Below are positions 50,718 through 60,801 of a stretch of DNA of 64,000 nucleotides, one piece after another. The translations under genes and the position numbers were made by a program. The stretch is from positions 1 through 64,000 of the forward strand of contig JAEWGW010000013.1 of the NCBI GenBank assembly GCA_023388055.1, written 5' to 3'. The DNA is from Bacillota bacterium. Its GTDB lineage: Bacteria; Bacillota; Bacilli; Paenibacillales; NBRC-103111. Numbering within the stretch: position 1 is the first letter of the stretch; each line of letters starts with the position of its first letter. Below the pieces are notes generated by a model, which saw only the letters and a program-made list of their open reading frames with translations, was not told the DNA's origin and searched no databases.

Positions 50718-53700
50718 CTAAATTCCCTGCTCCGGATACGGCGGAAGCACCGGCTTACGATTATTGGCCCAATGGTCAAATCCGTTGTAGCCGTACTCGT
50801 GACTGCGCGTGTACCGGCGGAACGGTTCATCCGGCCGGGGGTCCCAATCCGCCAGCCCGCCGGCTGCGGTATTCCGGGACGGGGAAGCGGCGCCTTCGCC
50901 ATTGCCGTTGCAGGCGGCAGCACAATATTCAAACACCCGTGCACTATCCTCAACGGCATCGTCATGTACAGGCTGCTCCCCTTCATAAATAAGGACAAAG
51001 CTGTCCTCACCCTGCTCCCGGCGGTACAAGCGGTAGCCGGTTGCCCCCAGCTGCCAGCCCCATGTCAGCCGGTTGCCCTGCTTCGTCCGTGCAACCCGCA
51101 GACCGTCCGCCCGCTCCGGCGGCTCCCCGGTGAAATATACGGGATAATCCCTGCTCCACGGCCCCTTTCGGTCCCGATTGACTGCCCGGATCCGCACATG
51201 GCATTTGGTACCGTTGGTTCCGGCAAGCCGCCACCGCAGAGTCGAGTCCTCACTTAAAACTGCCGCCGCCTTCCAATCACCACCGCCGTCATAACTCACT
51301 GCGATTTCATAACCCTGCGCTCCAGCGGAAGGCTCCCAAAAAAGCTCTGCGGAGCCAGACACGGCCCGGTAGCCTGCTATCTGCACCGCTGCCGGAAGCG
51401 GCAGCCGGTCCGTCCATTCCCACTGACCACTCCCCTCTGGCAGGCAGAATGTGATGCAGCTGCTGCTAATACCCGGCAGCTCCACAGCAGCGCCGTCCAC
51501 ATACAGCCGGTACGCCTCGCCGCACAGCAGGTCCGGCAGTGTGAGCTTCACAGAAGCTCCGCCACAGCCGGCATACCCGCCGGTGAGCTCCGTGCCATTG
51601 CGGACGAAGGAGAAGCCGGCAAAGGGCAGCTCCGCATCCATGTCGCTACCTGAACCGGTAAGAACAACCTCCATGTCAACGCCAGCGGCGCCGATCCGCG
51701 AGCCGGCGAACAGCGCCGCCTCCGCCTTATCCTTGCTGTATACACGGACAATGCCGGCATGGCCAGTGAAGGATACTCCGTCCTCCTCAAAAATAATGGC
51801 GGCTTCATCCCGGAATACATAGTCCCGCCGGTCATTCAGTGTCACCAAAGCGCCATACGCTGTCGCTTCTACACCTAACAGGTACCCGTAATCTCCTTTG
51901 CTGTGGGGGGATACCAGCGTCAGGAAATGCCCGCTGCCGTCGTAATACTTCCCCTTGGATTCGTCGTTGGCGTTGCGGTAAGCGCCCGGCCCAAGCTCGG
52001 CGGGAATACCCGGCGACACCTCGTAGCCAGGCACCCCCGGCTTCAGTTGGCAGATGTTCGGAAAAAGGTCGCGCTCCTGCACGAACCAGGAAAACCGCCC
52101 CCTGACCCGCATGTCCCCCACCTGGTCGTAGATGATGATATAATCGCTCCCGGACATCAGCACACTCCGGGAATGGTAAGCCGGACTGGAGTACGGGCCG
52201 GCCAGCACACGGGCAAACTGGGCAAAGCCCAGATCCAGCAAGGGCTCCGTCAGCTCCCGGCGGCCCACACTGCGGAATTCATGCCCGTACAGAACGCCGA
52301 AATTGCAGCAGGCCTGCACATCGCCCATGTTATCATCGCCCACATCCTCCTTGCGGTTGAAGCTGAGCCGCTTTCCGCCTGCATAGTAGGTGATGACTCC
52401 GCAGCCTCCTTGCCCCGCCCGGCCCCACCGGTAATTGGGTCCTTCGTCAATCTGCTGCAGGTGTACGGAGGCTTCAGCCGCCCCGCCTACCTCGGCACGC
52501 AATATAAAACCATGCCCTGTATACTTCGCCGAATGCAGAAGCGGCCGCGTCCCTGTATTGCTGTCGAAGGGCGCCTCATAGGCCGCCCGCCAAATATCCG
52601 TATCCGGCTGCCGTTCAGCGTAGCTCCGGGCACCGGCCGGGCTCACATGAAGCAGATGCTCCGCCAGCAGGGGATCAATGGAGCGCAGACCAAACCCTGT
52701 TATGCGCAGCTCTAACGGGGCGGCATAATCATCCACATGCCCGCCTGCATGGGCGCCCTGGGTGGGAACATGGCGGCGCCCGTCCACCGGGGCAGTCAGC
52801 GCATTCAGCAGCCAGGATAACCACTTGCTGTAATGGGGATACGCAGCCGGGTGCTCCCCCCATACCTTCTGGAGCGCCATAACCGGAGACAGCATCGCTC
52901 TCAGGTTATAGAGGGTGTAACACGCCAGATTTTCCGTATGTCTGCCTCCCCAGGCACCCCAAGCAGGCACATCGGGCCGGACATGGTACTTCATATTACG
53001 CGCCATGGCCCGCTCAAAATCCTCTTTCCAGCGGCGCGCATGGGGATGACCGGGAAACAGAGCCGCGGCCAAGGCAGGCACACTCCTCACGTCCACGAGG
53101 AAGTTGGGGTGGCCCGCCAGCATGTTCTCCACCGGCATAAAACCCTCCTCATTATGGGCATAGGCCATAAAAGCAAAAGCGGCCTTCAGCCTGCGGAACT
53201 GGTCCGGCTCCATGTCCGGGGCAGCCAGATCGAAGGTGGCCGCCCAGGTATAGAACTCCCGGGCCGCAACAGGGCTAAGCTCTCCCGGCTGATGCAGGCA
53301 AAAGGACAACCGGTCAACAATCGCCTCCATATCCTGCGGCACCGGCTTGTGGGTCCTGTAGCCAAACCAGGTATGCATTCGCTCCGGCAGCCGATCCCCG
53401 CAGAACACCCGCGGATAGTCCGTCTGCCGTTCCTCCCAGTCCAACGTCCAGTCCTTTACCTTATCCAGAGAAAGAAGCTCCTGCCACAGCCACAGCTCAT
53501 CCGCATAGGAGCCGCCGGTCACGGCAAGATCCCGGTCCGCCGGGTACAGCGCCACGGCCGTACACCGGCTTCCCGCCGTTAGCGGGTACTCCCAGCTCAG
53601 CCGCCCGCTGCCCCGGTACCAGCGGAAACGGACCGCCAGCGTTTCCGGCGTGCCCCACAAAGCATACCCTCCGTCATCCCAGCTCCCGCTGTCCTTTACG

Positions 53701-54497
53701 AACAGAGCAGCCGTCACCCCGCCGCCGGAAAAAGCCGCCGCCTTCGCCTGCTGCCAGCAGACCGCATTATCGTACGGCTTCAGCCGGAACGGTAACTCAC
53801 CGTTGCCATCCAGATAACGGTCAATAGGCTCATCCCCCCGCGGCTTTGTATACCGTCTCTCGGGAGCAAACCCGTGCCACTCCACCCGCAGCACCGCATC
53901 CTCACCGGCGGCAAACCCGGACATCTCCTCCCGCAGCCCGACATACTCCATTCCAGCCGCAGCCGTTATGATGGCGCGGTATTCTGCATCCCCCTCGAAC
54001 CGGCAGATAGTTTCGCATTCAACAAAAACCGGCCCCTCTGCCGTAACCCTGCTCTCTGCGGCTAGCAGTCTGCGGCTGCCTACATCTATGCGGGCAACCC
54101 CCACTGCCCCGGTGTCCGCCAGGCGCAGCGAAAACAGCTCACCGTCCGCCAGCCGCCCCTCCTGGAGCATTAGCTGAAGCCTTCCGTTATCCGCCCGCAC
54201 AACCCCATGCTCCCGCACGACGGACACCCGGCTGTACCTCGCTCCGGCTACCGGAGCTGTTCCGCTGCACCATTCGAACTGCCTCCGTGCGCCGGTAGGC
54301 AGGTCGGCCACCAGACAGAGCTGCACTCCCGCTTCCGTCCTCCTCCATTGGAAGGGCACTGCTTCCCCGTCGCTGTCCCCCAGCCAAAGAGACGGATCCG
54401 CCACTTCCCCGGTCCAGATAAAATGAAGCAGCGTAGACGGCCATGCATATCCGGTTATATGGAGCCGGTCCTCCATCACAATAGGCTTGGCTTTCAT
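50718..54497 (-). CDS. Large polysaccharide lyase-like protein with C-terminal FN3 modules
   Basis: ATG 54497 is chosen for its upstream GGGATGGGAAGG; 1259 residues and no signal peptide. The first 400 residues are beta-rich. The middle has an alpha/alpha-barrel look (FAFMAYAHNEEGFMPVENMLAGHPNF, WGAWGGRHTENLACYTLYNLRAM). A beta-sandwich with YIIIYDQVGDM follows, a layout seen in heparinase II/III-like and exo-rhamnogalacturonan-lyase-type proteins. Two fibronectin III-like modules (SAELFWEPSAGAQGYEIAVSYDGG, NRLTWGWQLGATGYRLYRRE) end the protein. Together with the GH105 hydrolase and LplABC-type transporter it likely acts on imported uronate-containing oligosaccharides. The exact substrate is not readable. 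Confidence 0.65.
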   Translation of the reverse strand: MKAKPIVMEDRLHITGYAWPSTLLHFIWTGEVADPSLWLGDSDGEAVPFQWRRTEAGVQLCLVADLPTGARRQFEWCSGTAPVAGARYSRVSVVREHGVVRADNGRLQLMLQEGRLADGELFSLRLADTGAVGVARIDVGSRRLLAAESRVTAEGPVFVECETICRFEGDAEYRAIITAAAGMEYVGLREEMSGFAAGEDAVLRVEWHGFAPERRYTKPRGDEPIDRYLDGNGELPFRLKPYDNAVCWQQAKAAAFSGGGVTAALFVKDSGSWDDGGYALWGTPETLAVRFRWYRGSGRLSWEYPLTAGSRCTAVALYPADRDLAVTGGSYADELWLWQELLSLDKVKDWTLDWEERQTDYPRVFCGDRLPERMHTWFGYRTHKPVPQDMEAIVDRLSFCLHQPGELSPVAAREFYTWAATFDLAAPDMEPDQFRRLKAAFAFMAYAHNEEGFMPVENMLAGHPNFLVDVRSVPALAAALFPGHPHARRWKEDFERAMARNMKYHVRPDVPAWGAWGGRHTENLACYTLYNLRAMLSPVMALQKVWGEHPAAYPHYSKWLSWLLNALTAPVDGRRHVPTQGAHAGGHVDDYAAPLELRITGFGLRSIDPLLAEHLLHVSPAGARSYAERQPDTDIWRAAYEAPFDSNTGTRPLLHSAKYTGHGFILRAEVGGAAEASVHLQQIDEGPNYRWGRAGQGGCGVITYYAGGKRLSFNRKEDVGDDNMGDVQACCNFGVLYGHEFRSVGRRELTEPLLDLGFAQFARVLAGPYSSPAYHSRSVLMSGSDYIIIYDQVGDMRVRGRFSWFVQERDLFPNICQLKPGVPGYEVSPGIPAELGPGAYRNANDESKGKYYDGSGHFLTLVSPHSKGDYGYLLGVEATAYGALVTLNDRRDYVFRDEAAIIFEEDGVSFTGHAGIVRVYSKDKAEAALFAGSRIGAAGVDMEVVLTGSGSDMDAELPFAGFSFVRNGTELTGGYAGCGGASVKLTLPDLLCGEAYRLYVDGAAVELPGISSSCITFCLPEGSGQWEWTDRLPLPAAVQIAGYRAVSGSAELFWEPSAGAQGYEIAVSYDGGGDWKAAAVLSEDSTLRWRLAGTNGTKCHVRIRAVNRDRKGPWSRDYPVYFTGEPPERADGLRVARTKQGNRLTWGWQLGATGYRLYRREQGEDSFVLIYEGEQPVHDDAVEDSARVFEYCAAACNGNGEGAASPSRNTAAGGLADWDPRPDEPFRRYTRSHEYGYNGFDHWANNRKPVLPPYPEQGI

Positions 54498-54569
54498 CCT
54501 TCCCATCCCCTTCTCCGGCAGAGCCGGAAATGGCGGCGCACCGCGATGCGCCGCCATAACCACCATTCC

Positions 54570-56135
54570 CTATTTGCTGCCCTGAACAGATTTATACAGC
54601 TCATTGGCTTCCTTCTCCAGCTGCGCGCCGCCCATGTCGTTCCATTGTTTGACGAATTCGTCAAAGTAGGATACCGGCTTGTCGCCTCTTACAATCTGAA
54701 CGTATGCATCCAGCTTCAGCTTGGTCAGATCCCCCCAGTATTTTCCGGAGGACGGCAATACATCCGACTTGCCGAAGATATCTGAAACCGGAATGTTGTA
54801 CTTCTTTAAGAGCTCCACACTGCTTTTGCCCAGCGCATTCTCAAAAATAACGGGGGCCGGTCCTCCGGCAAAAAGGGTATCGAAATTGTTCCGCAGCCCT
54901 TCTGTGGCAAGCTTGGCCGTGTCGTCGTAAGGCGGAATAAACTTAATGCCGCTCTGCGGATCGGAGGGGGTGCTGTAATCCCAATGTTTGCCCTTCACGC
55001 CAACGGCACCATCCAGGAAAACCTGCTCGTCGTTACGGACAGCCTCCATGATTTCCAGGACCTTCTTAACCTTCTCCGGCTGCTGCTCCATCTGCTTGCC
55101 GAAGGCAAAGGCGCTGCCCGCCGTTCCCCATGCCCAGCCCCCTTGTTGGCCACGAGGCCCTTTGGGCAGCGGCGCCACCTGGAAATCCGCCTCCGGGTTG
55201 GCTTTTTTCATGGAGCTAATCATGGATTGGGGATTGCCCAGGTCAAAGTTGGCTACGCTTGTGCTGTGCGTATAGGCAATCTTTCCCTCAACCAGCTTCT
55301 TATCCAGATCCTTGCCGGTAACGAACTCCGGATCGATGTAGCCTTTTTTGTACCAGTCCGCCAGCAGCGTCAGGGCTTCCTTGGCCTCCGGCACAACCGC
55401 TCCGTTGACCACCATGCCGTCCTTCAGCATCCATTGGGTTGGCATCACACCGTAGGCGCCGAATATGGACCAGAACTGGAAGTAGTATGAGTTCCCGTTG
55501 GTAGTCATGCCGTAGACTCCGATTTGCTTCAGCTTGTCAAAGGCGGCCGTCATTTCGTCCAGCGTTTCCGGGATTTTTTCCACCCCCGCCTTCTTCAGCA
55601 GATCCATACGCCAGCCTTGCTTCGCATTAAATTGGCCTGTGAAATAGGTGGTGGGCAGCCCGTAATTTTTTCCGTTCAGGTTGGTGTAAAACCAGCCTTG
55701 TTTGGCGAAGCTGTCCAGCACCGCTTTGGTTTTGGGAGCACTCTGCTCAATGGTTTTCAACGGCAGCTCAGCCAGCAGCCCCTGACTGGCATATTTAAAC
55801 AGCTGGTTGGGATCATAAATGAACATCACATCCGGCACATCCCCCGAGGTGAGCAATATCTGCTGCTTCTGGACGTAATCGGCCTGGGGAATGGAATAAT
55901 AGTTGATTTTGACGTTGAACTTCTCCTGCAAATATTGGATCGTATGGGAATTGGCGTTTAAATCGGCCGTAGGCACCATCCACTTAATCTCCATGGGCTT
56001 GGCCTGTGCTGCCGTTGCCCCCGGCGAAGCCGACGGCCCTGCGGCCTCCCCTCCTCCATTGGAGCATCCAACAAGCGCCAGCGAGCAGGCAGCCGCCAGC
56101 GGCAGCCACCCTTTAACCCCCATTTTTGTAAACAT
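54570..56135 (-). CDS. ABC transporter sugar-binding lipoprotein (LplA type)
   Basis: This 521-residue protein has a lipoprotein signal peptide ending LALVG-C (Cys24), then a Gly/Ser/Ala linker and a family 1 extracellular solute-binding fold (MEIKWMVPTADLNANSHTIQYL, DVMFIYDPNQLFKYASQGLLAEL). The size fits the LplA/YtcQ group of large Paenibacillus binding proteins for complex oligosaccharides. It is followed by the lyase gene and preceded by two permeases. No ATPase gene is linked, so a shared MsmX-type ATPase elsewhere is likely. Confidence 0.92.
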   Translation of the reverse strand: MFTKMGVKGWLPLAAACSLALVGCSNGGGEAAGPSASPGATAAQAKPMEIKWMVPTADLNANSHTIQYLQEKFNVKINYYSIPQADYVQKQQILLTSGDVPDVMFIYDPNQLFKYASQGLLAELPLKTIEQSAPKTKAVLDSFAKQGWFYTNLNGKNYGLPTTYFTGQFNAKQGWRMDLLKKAGVEKIPETLDEMTAAFDKLKQIGVYGMTTNGNSYYFQFWSIFGAYGVMPTQWMLKDGMVVNGAVVPEAKEALTLLADWYKKGYIDPEFVTGKDLDKKLVEGKIAYTHSTSVANFDLGNPQSMISSMKKANPEADFQVAPLPKGPRGQQGGWAWGTAGSAFAFGKQMEQQPEKVKKVLEIMEAVRNDEQVFLDGAVGVKGKHWDYSTPSDPQSGIKFIPPYDDTAKLATEGLRNNFDTLFAGGPAPVIFENALGKSSVELLKKYNIPVSDIFGKSDVLPSSGKYWGDLTKLKLDAYVQIVRGDKPVSYFDEFVKQWNDMGGAQLEKEANELYKSVQGSK

Positions 56136-56207
56136 CGCATTACCCCCTGTGTGGAAATGGTTTTATTCGAGCAAGCCGGTTGCGGACCGCCAGACTACAG
56201 CTGCATG

Positions 56208-57083
56208 TTAGCCCTTCACTGAGCCAAGCATGATGCCTTTGACAAAATACCGTTGGATAAATGGGTACAAAAACAGGATCGGCAGCGTCACTGCAACAAT
56301 GGTAGCCGCCTTCAGCGACTCCGGAGTATACTCCTCCCGAATCCGGTTGATGTCCTCACCGGGTGTCAGCGACACCGTTGCATCCACAACGGTTCGGCGC
56401 AGGAACAGCTGCAGCACCTGCCACCGGTTATCCTGGGTATAGATCATGGCGTCAAACCAGTGGTTCCAATGCGCCACTCCCACCCAAAGGGCCATCACCG
56501 CCATAACAGGTACGGACAGCGGAAGCACAATCCGAAGCAGCACCCGCAGCTCCGATGCACCGTCCATACGCGCCGACTCGATAATCTCCCCGGGAATACT
56601 TTCGAAGAAATTCCGCATCACAATCATATTAAAAGCCGACACTGCCCCCGGCAGAACAAGGGCCCACAGGGTATTCAGCATGCCGAGATTTTTCACCAGC
56701 AAAAACATCGGTATGGTGCCTCCGCTGAATAGCATGCTGAATACGAACAGCTTCATAATGAATCCCCGGTGCGGGAAGGTGCGCCTGGACAACGGGTACG
56801 CCACCATTGCCGTCATGGTCAGGGAAATTGCAATCCCCATACCGGTGCGGATGATGGTATTGCTGTAGGCCGCTAACAGATCCGGATGCGCCAATACCTT
56901 CTGGTAGGACATCAGCGTAGGATGCAGCGGGAACCAATAGAACTTCATGGCCAGCGCATCCGCTGGTGTGCTAAGCGACAAGGTGATGATATATAACAGC
57001 GGATAAAGCGTGGTTAGCCCAAATAGCGTCAATAATGCGGTATTCAGCACATCGAAGGTCCGTTCACCCCAAGTTGCTTTCAT
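56208..57083 (-). CDS. ABC sugar permease (LplC/YtcP type)
   Basis: ATG 57083 follows GGGAGGTGG; 291 residues with six membrane helices and the permease EAA loop ESARMDGASELRVLLRIVLPLS. It has the C-terminal IMLGSVKG end typical of LplC proteins. It works with the adjacent permease and lipoprotein to import oligosaccharides. Confidence 0.94.
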   Translation of the reverse strand: MKATWGERTFDVLNTALLTLFGLTTLYPLLYIITLSLSTPADALAMKFYWFPLHPTLMSYQKVLAHPDLLAAYSNTIIRTGMGIAISLTMTAMVAYPLSRRTFPHRGFIMKLFVFSMLFSGGTIPMFLLVKNLGMLNTLWALVLPGAVSAFNMIVMRNFFESIPGEIIESARMDGASELRVLLRIVLPLSVPVMAVMALWVGVAHWNHWFDAMIYTQDNRWQVLQLFLRRTVVDATVSLTPGEDINRIREEYTPESLKAATIVAVTLPILFLYPFIQRYFVKGIMLGSVKG

Positions 57084-57102
57084 TGCATCCACCTCCCTTC
57101 CG

Positions 57103-58083
57103 TTACCATAGTCCCCGCTCCTTGTCATACAGCTTCACCAGGGTATTGGCGATCAGCACCAACACCAGCCCCACTGTGGAATTAAATAATCCTGCTGCTG
57201 TGCCCAGCTCATAATCCATGGTCAACAGCCGGCGCAGCACATAGGTATCGAGGATTTCTCCCACCCCTGAGGTAGGCGGCGTCACCAGGTTATAAATCTG
57301 GTCGAAGCCCACCGACAGGAAATGGCCGATATTCAGCAGGTACATAATAATGACGGTAGGCGCAATGGAAGGCAGGCTGATATGCCAGATCCGCCGCCAA
57401 CGGCTTGCCCCGTCGGCAATGGCTGCCTCATAGAGGCTCGGGTCGATGGAGGCCAGCGCTGCAAAGTAGACGATGGACCCCCAGCCTGCAGATTGCCAAA
57501 TATTCGTCAGCGCCACCATGCCGTAGAAGTAGTCCGGCTCCAGCAGCCACAGCTGCTGTGAGATGCCGAACATGCCCAACAGCTTGTTGAAGCCGCCATC
57601 GTTGCCCAGGAACGGGAACAGGATGCCGGCAAGCACCACCCATGAGAAGAAGTGGGGCAAATACGTCACCGTCTGGATGGTCCGGCGGAACCAGGTGACC
57701 CGCAGCTCGTTGAGCAGCAGCGCCAGTACAATGGGGGCGGGAAAAACCAGCACCATTTTCAAAAAAGCGATGACCACCGAGTTGCGCAGCGCGTTCGTAA
57801 AGCCATTCCCCTGGAACAGGCGCTGGAAGTTCTCCCACCCGGCCCACGGGCTGCCGAGGATCCCCTCCGTAATTTGAAAATTCTTGAATGCGATGACTAC
57901 GCCGTACATCGGTACATAGCTGAACAGTAGAAATAACGCCAACCCGGGCAGCAGCATGATGATCAGCGCACGGTGCTGCTTGTATATGCGCCATTGCTGC
58001 CGCCATCGGGCTGCGGCACCCGGATGTTGGGCCTCCGGCACTGCGCGCTGAATTTCCAGCCTGTTCGCTCCTCCTTTTTGCAT
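57103..58083 (-). CDS. ABC sugar permease (LplB/YteP type)
   Basis: ATG 58083 follows GGAAGGAG; 326 residues. Six membrane helices follow an N-terminal basic cytoplasmic segment. The EAA loop reads YEAAIADGASRWRRIWHISLPSI. The family marker GVVIAFKNFQITEGILGSPW is present. It is 19 bases upstream of the second permease gene. Confidence 0.94.
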   Translation of the reverse strand: MQKGGANRLEIQRAVPEAQHPGAAARWRQQWRIYKQHRALIIMLLPGLALFLLFSYVPMYGVVIAFKNFQITEGILGSPWAGWENFQRLFQGNGFTNALRNSVVIAFLKMVLVFPAPIVLALLLNELRVTWFRRTIQTVTYLPHFFSWVVLAGILFPFLGNDGGFNKLLGMFGISQQLWLLEPDYFYGMVALTNIWQSAGWGSIVYFAALASIDPSLYEAAIADGASRWRRIWHISLPSIAPTVIIMYLLNIGHFLSVGFDQIYNLVTPPTSGVGEILDTYVLRRLLTMDYELGTAAGLFNSTVGLVLVLIANTLVKLYDKERGLW

Positions 58084-58278
58084 GACCTCGCTCCTTCCTT
58101 GTGCAGCCACTCCCGGGTTTTGGGATAACCGGGAACAACCGGCTGCCGATGACCACAGCTTACGGTGCCCCGGATATCATCGCAATCATCACTTTTTCGT
58201 GGAGGCGAGAATGAAAAACGCCGTAGCTTAGGGGGCTGCGGCGCACTGCACAAGTTAGGGCGTGTTTGCCAACACGCT

Positions 58279-60594
58279 CTAGGAACGGTTCTGCTGGCGG
58301 TATTCTCCCGGTGTCACACCCTCCGATTTTTTGAATACCCGAATGAGATGGGTGGCATTGCCGTACCCGATCTCAGCAGCAATGTCGGCGATGTTCAGCT
58401 CGGTTTTGAGCAGCAGGCTTTTCGCTTTATCCACCCGGTAACGGGTGACATATTGAATGAAGGTTTCCCCCCAATGCTGCTTGATCAGCTCGCTTAGGTA
58501 GGAGGGACTGATGCCCAACTGTTCGGCGGCCAGCTGCAGGGACAAGTCCTGCCGGTACCGCTCCTCAATCAGCTTTTTGGTACGGTCCATAATGGTCTCC
58601 ATCCGCAGCCGCTTCAGCCCGTTCAGGAAGTCGATTCCTGGCTCCACGACGGTTTCGCCAAACCAGCGGCACATGGGAGGAGAAGCATTCAGCTGGGCAA
58701 ATTCGGCGTATAAGCTTCGTCCGGGGAAGGTCAGGGCAAGATCCGGGTCATACTCCTGAAGCAGCCTGATAATCGAAACAAGCAGCTGCATGGCATAGGT
58801 TTTGATCAGCGCAAAAGGAAGGCGGCTGCCGTTCAGCCCGTCGAAGAAGGCTTCCAGCTCCTGTGCAGCCTGCGGACGGTCTCCTTCGCGGATGGCCGCC
58901 AGCATCGCCGCCTCGCATCCCGCGGGATACGGCACAAAAACCGGAGCCTCCGGCGCCTGTCCGCCGCGGATCACCTCATTGCCGGCCTTGGGCCAATGCT
59001 CCTGAAGAGCATGCAGCGCATCCTGATACGAAACCGACAGCTCGCGGAAATCGCCAACCGGCCGGCCTACGGCAATGGTCACCGTTTGCTTCAAATACGA
59101 GGACACCGCATAACGGAGCTTCTCCGCAGCCCGGACCGTCTCCCGGTCAGCCTCCGGCTCCGGCATGTTCAGGATAATGGCCACATGCTGCCGGGAGAGG
59201 ACCGTTTCAGTGGCGAACTTATCCCGCAGCAGCTCCTGGCTAATATTCCCTACGGCGAACAGGAACAGCCACGCATCCTCTCCGCTGCGGAAGCGGGCGG
59301 TTTCGCCGGTGGTATCCATTTCCACCACCAGCACACAGAAGACCGGATCCGGGAACAGCGCCGGCTCCGCCGTTTTGTGGCGCAGCCACGGATCCATCCC
59401 GGCATGGTTGCCAAGCAGGGCGGACAGCAGGAAGTGATCCCGCAGTACCGGCAGCTGGCTCTTCCATTGGGACCGGACCTCGCCCATCTCCTTCAGCAGC
59501 GCGGCGATTCGATTCTCGATACGGGCAAACCCCTCAGCGTAGTCGGCGTCGAAGGGTTCATGCTCCGACTCCCCGCCTGCTTCCTCCTTCCCGCGCAGAG
59601 TCAGGAAAATCCGGCGCAGACCGGCATGGAACTGGCGTACGTTGAAATAAGCGACGAATACGGATAACAGGGATAAGGCTACGGTGGCCGCCGCCATCCA
59701 CAGTTTGAGCAGCTGGGCGTTGCGGGAGGCCGCATCCACGGGGATCAGCATGGCATAGAGAAAGCCGTATGCCTCCGAACGTTCGGTGGTCACGTACATG
59801 GCGCCGGCCTCCGTATTCAGCTTGACCGGACGGCTGTCAGTCGCAGCTGCTTCTTCACCCAGCATGGCACCGATATTGTCCGGCATCCCCAGCCGCAGCT
59901 GGCCAGCCTGCACAATCGTCTGCCCCTCCGGAGAGAAAACAAGCAGTCCGCCCCTGCTGTCAAAGGGAAAGGAACGGATCATATCGGCAATTACCCCGGC
60001 CCTGACGTTAACGATAAGCGCCGCCTCGGGCTCGTCATAGAAATAAGGCAGCGGCAGCATATATGTGAGGACCTGGGAGCCTGGAGCCGCTTCAGATCCT
60101 GTATCACGGGGGGTAATCCACAGCTTGGACTTGCGCTCCGCTGCCGCTTGCTGCAAGGAAGGCAGCCAGGAGGTATCGGGAAAGCTCTCCATGTCCAGCA
60201 GCGCATTGGAGGTAAGCACCAGCTGCTGCTTCCGGTGATAGAGATACACCGAATCCACCGCATGGATGGAGGTGGAGAAATTGGACAGGTCACGTCTGAT
60301 GTCATTGGCCGCCTGCAGAGTCCCGAGCAGCGGGGTTTCCTGGATTTTGACAAGCTGGAGCATCCCCGCCTGGAGCGAGAGCTGCCCCGTTACCTCCTCT
60401 GTCTGCCGGAGCAGCTGGTCCACCTGCTCCTTCATCTGGGCGATGGCCACCTCGGAGGTCCGTTTCACCTCCGCCTCGATCAGCCGGAGGCTCATGGAAT
60501 AGCTGAACGTTCCGAACCCCAGCACCGGCACAATGGAAAGAAGCAAAAGCAAGGCGAGCGACCGCTGCCTAACCAGTTTGCGGACAAGCTTCAT
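58279..60594 (-). CDS. Membrane-bound AraC-family regulator (YesN-like)
   Basis: ATG 60594 has AAGGGAAG upstream; 771 residues. A first membrane helix (SLALLLLLSIVPVLGFGTF) and a second near residue 290 flank an extracellular sensor domain of about 260 residues. A cytoplasmic linker and an AraC helix-turn-helix pair complete the protein (LSLQLAAEQLGISPSYLSELIKQ and LNIADIAAEIGYGNATHLIRVFKK). Proteins of this layout sit beside LplABC-type sugar transporters and sense extracellular sugar directly. A partial cre-like sequence (TGAAAGCGTTTTTT, minus strand, about 60647-60660) lies upstream and could give catabolite control. Confidence 0.92.
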   Translation of the reverse strand: MKLVRKLVRQRSLALLLLLSIVPVLGFGTFSYSMSLRLIEAEVKRTSEVAIAQMKEQVDQLLRQTEEVTGQLSLQAGMLQLVKIQETPLLGTLQAANDIRRDLSNFSTSIHAVDSVYLYHRKQQLVLTSNALLDMESFPDTSWLPSLQQAAAERKSKLWITPRDTGSEAAPGSQVLTYMLPLPYFYDEPEAALIVNVRAGVIADMIRSFPFDSRGGLLVFSPEGQTIVQAGQLRLGMPDNIGAMLGEEAAATDSRPVKLNTEAGAMYVTTERSEAYGFLYAMLIPVDAASRNAQLLKLWMAAATVALSLLSVFVAYFNVRQFHAGLRRIFLTLRGKEEAGGESEHEPFDADYAEGFARIENRIAALLKEMGEVRSQWKSQLPVLRDHFLLSALLGNHAGMDPWLRHKTAEPALFPDPVFCVLVVEMDTTGETARFRSGEDAWLFLFAVGNISQELLRDKFATETVLSRQHVAIILNMPEPEADRETVRAAEKLRYAVSSYLKQTVTIAVGRPVGDFRELSVSYQDALHALQEHWPKAGNEVIRGGQAPEAPVFVPYPAGCEAAMLAAIREGDRPQAAQELEAFFDGLNGSRLPFALIKTYAMQLLVSIIRLLQEYDPDLALTFPGRSLYAEFAQLNASPPMCRWFGETVVEPGIDFLNGLKRLRMETIMDRTKKLIEERYRQDLSLQLAAEQLGISPSYLSELIKQHWGETFIQYVTRYRVDKAKSLLLKTELNIADIAAEIGYGNATHLIRVFKKSEGVTPGEYRQQNRS

Positions 60595-60801
60595 AGATGT
60601 CTTCCCTTCTTTCACATTGGGTTTTGCCGCTTCATTATATCAAAAAAACGCTTTCATCCAAATCGTCTTCTTTTCGGAACCGCTGATACGCCGCTTTGCA
60701 GCATGCCTGCGCCATCATACGGCATGGCTAAGAGCCCGGGATATTCCAGGCTCTTGGTTGGTTTACGGTCATAAATGGAGGTTTTCATATTTCAGCTGCT
60801 T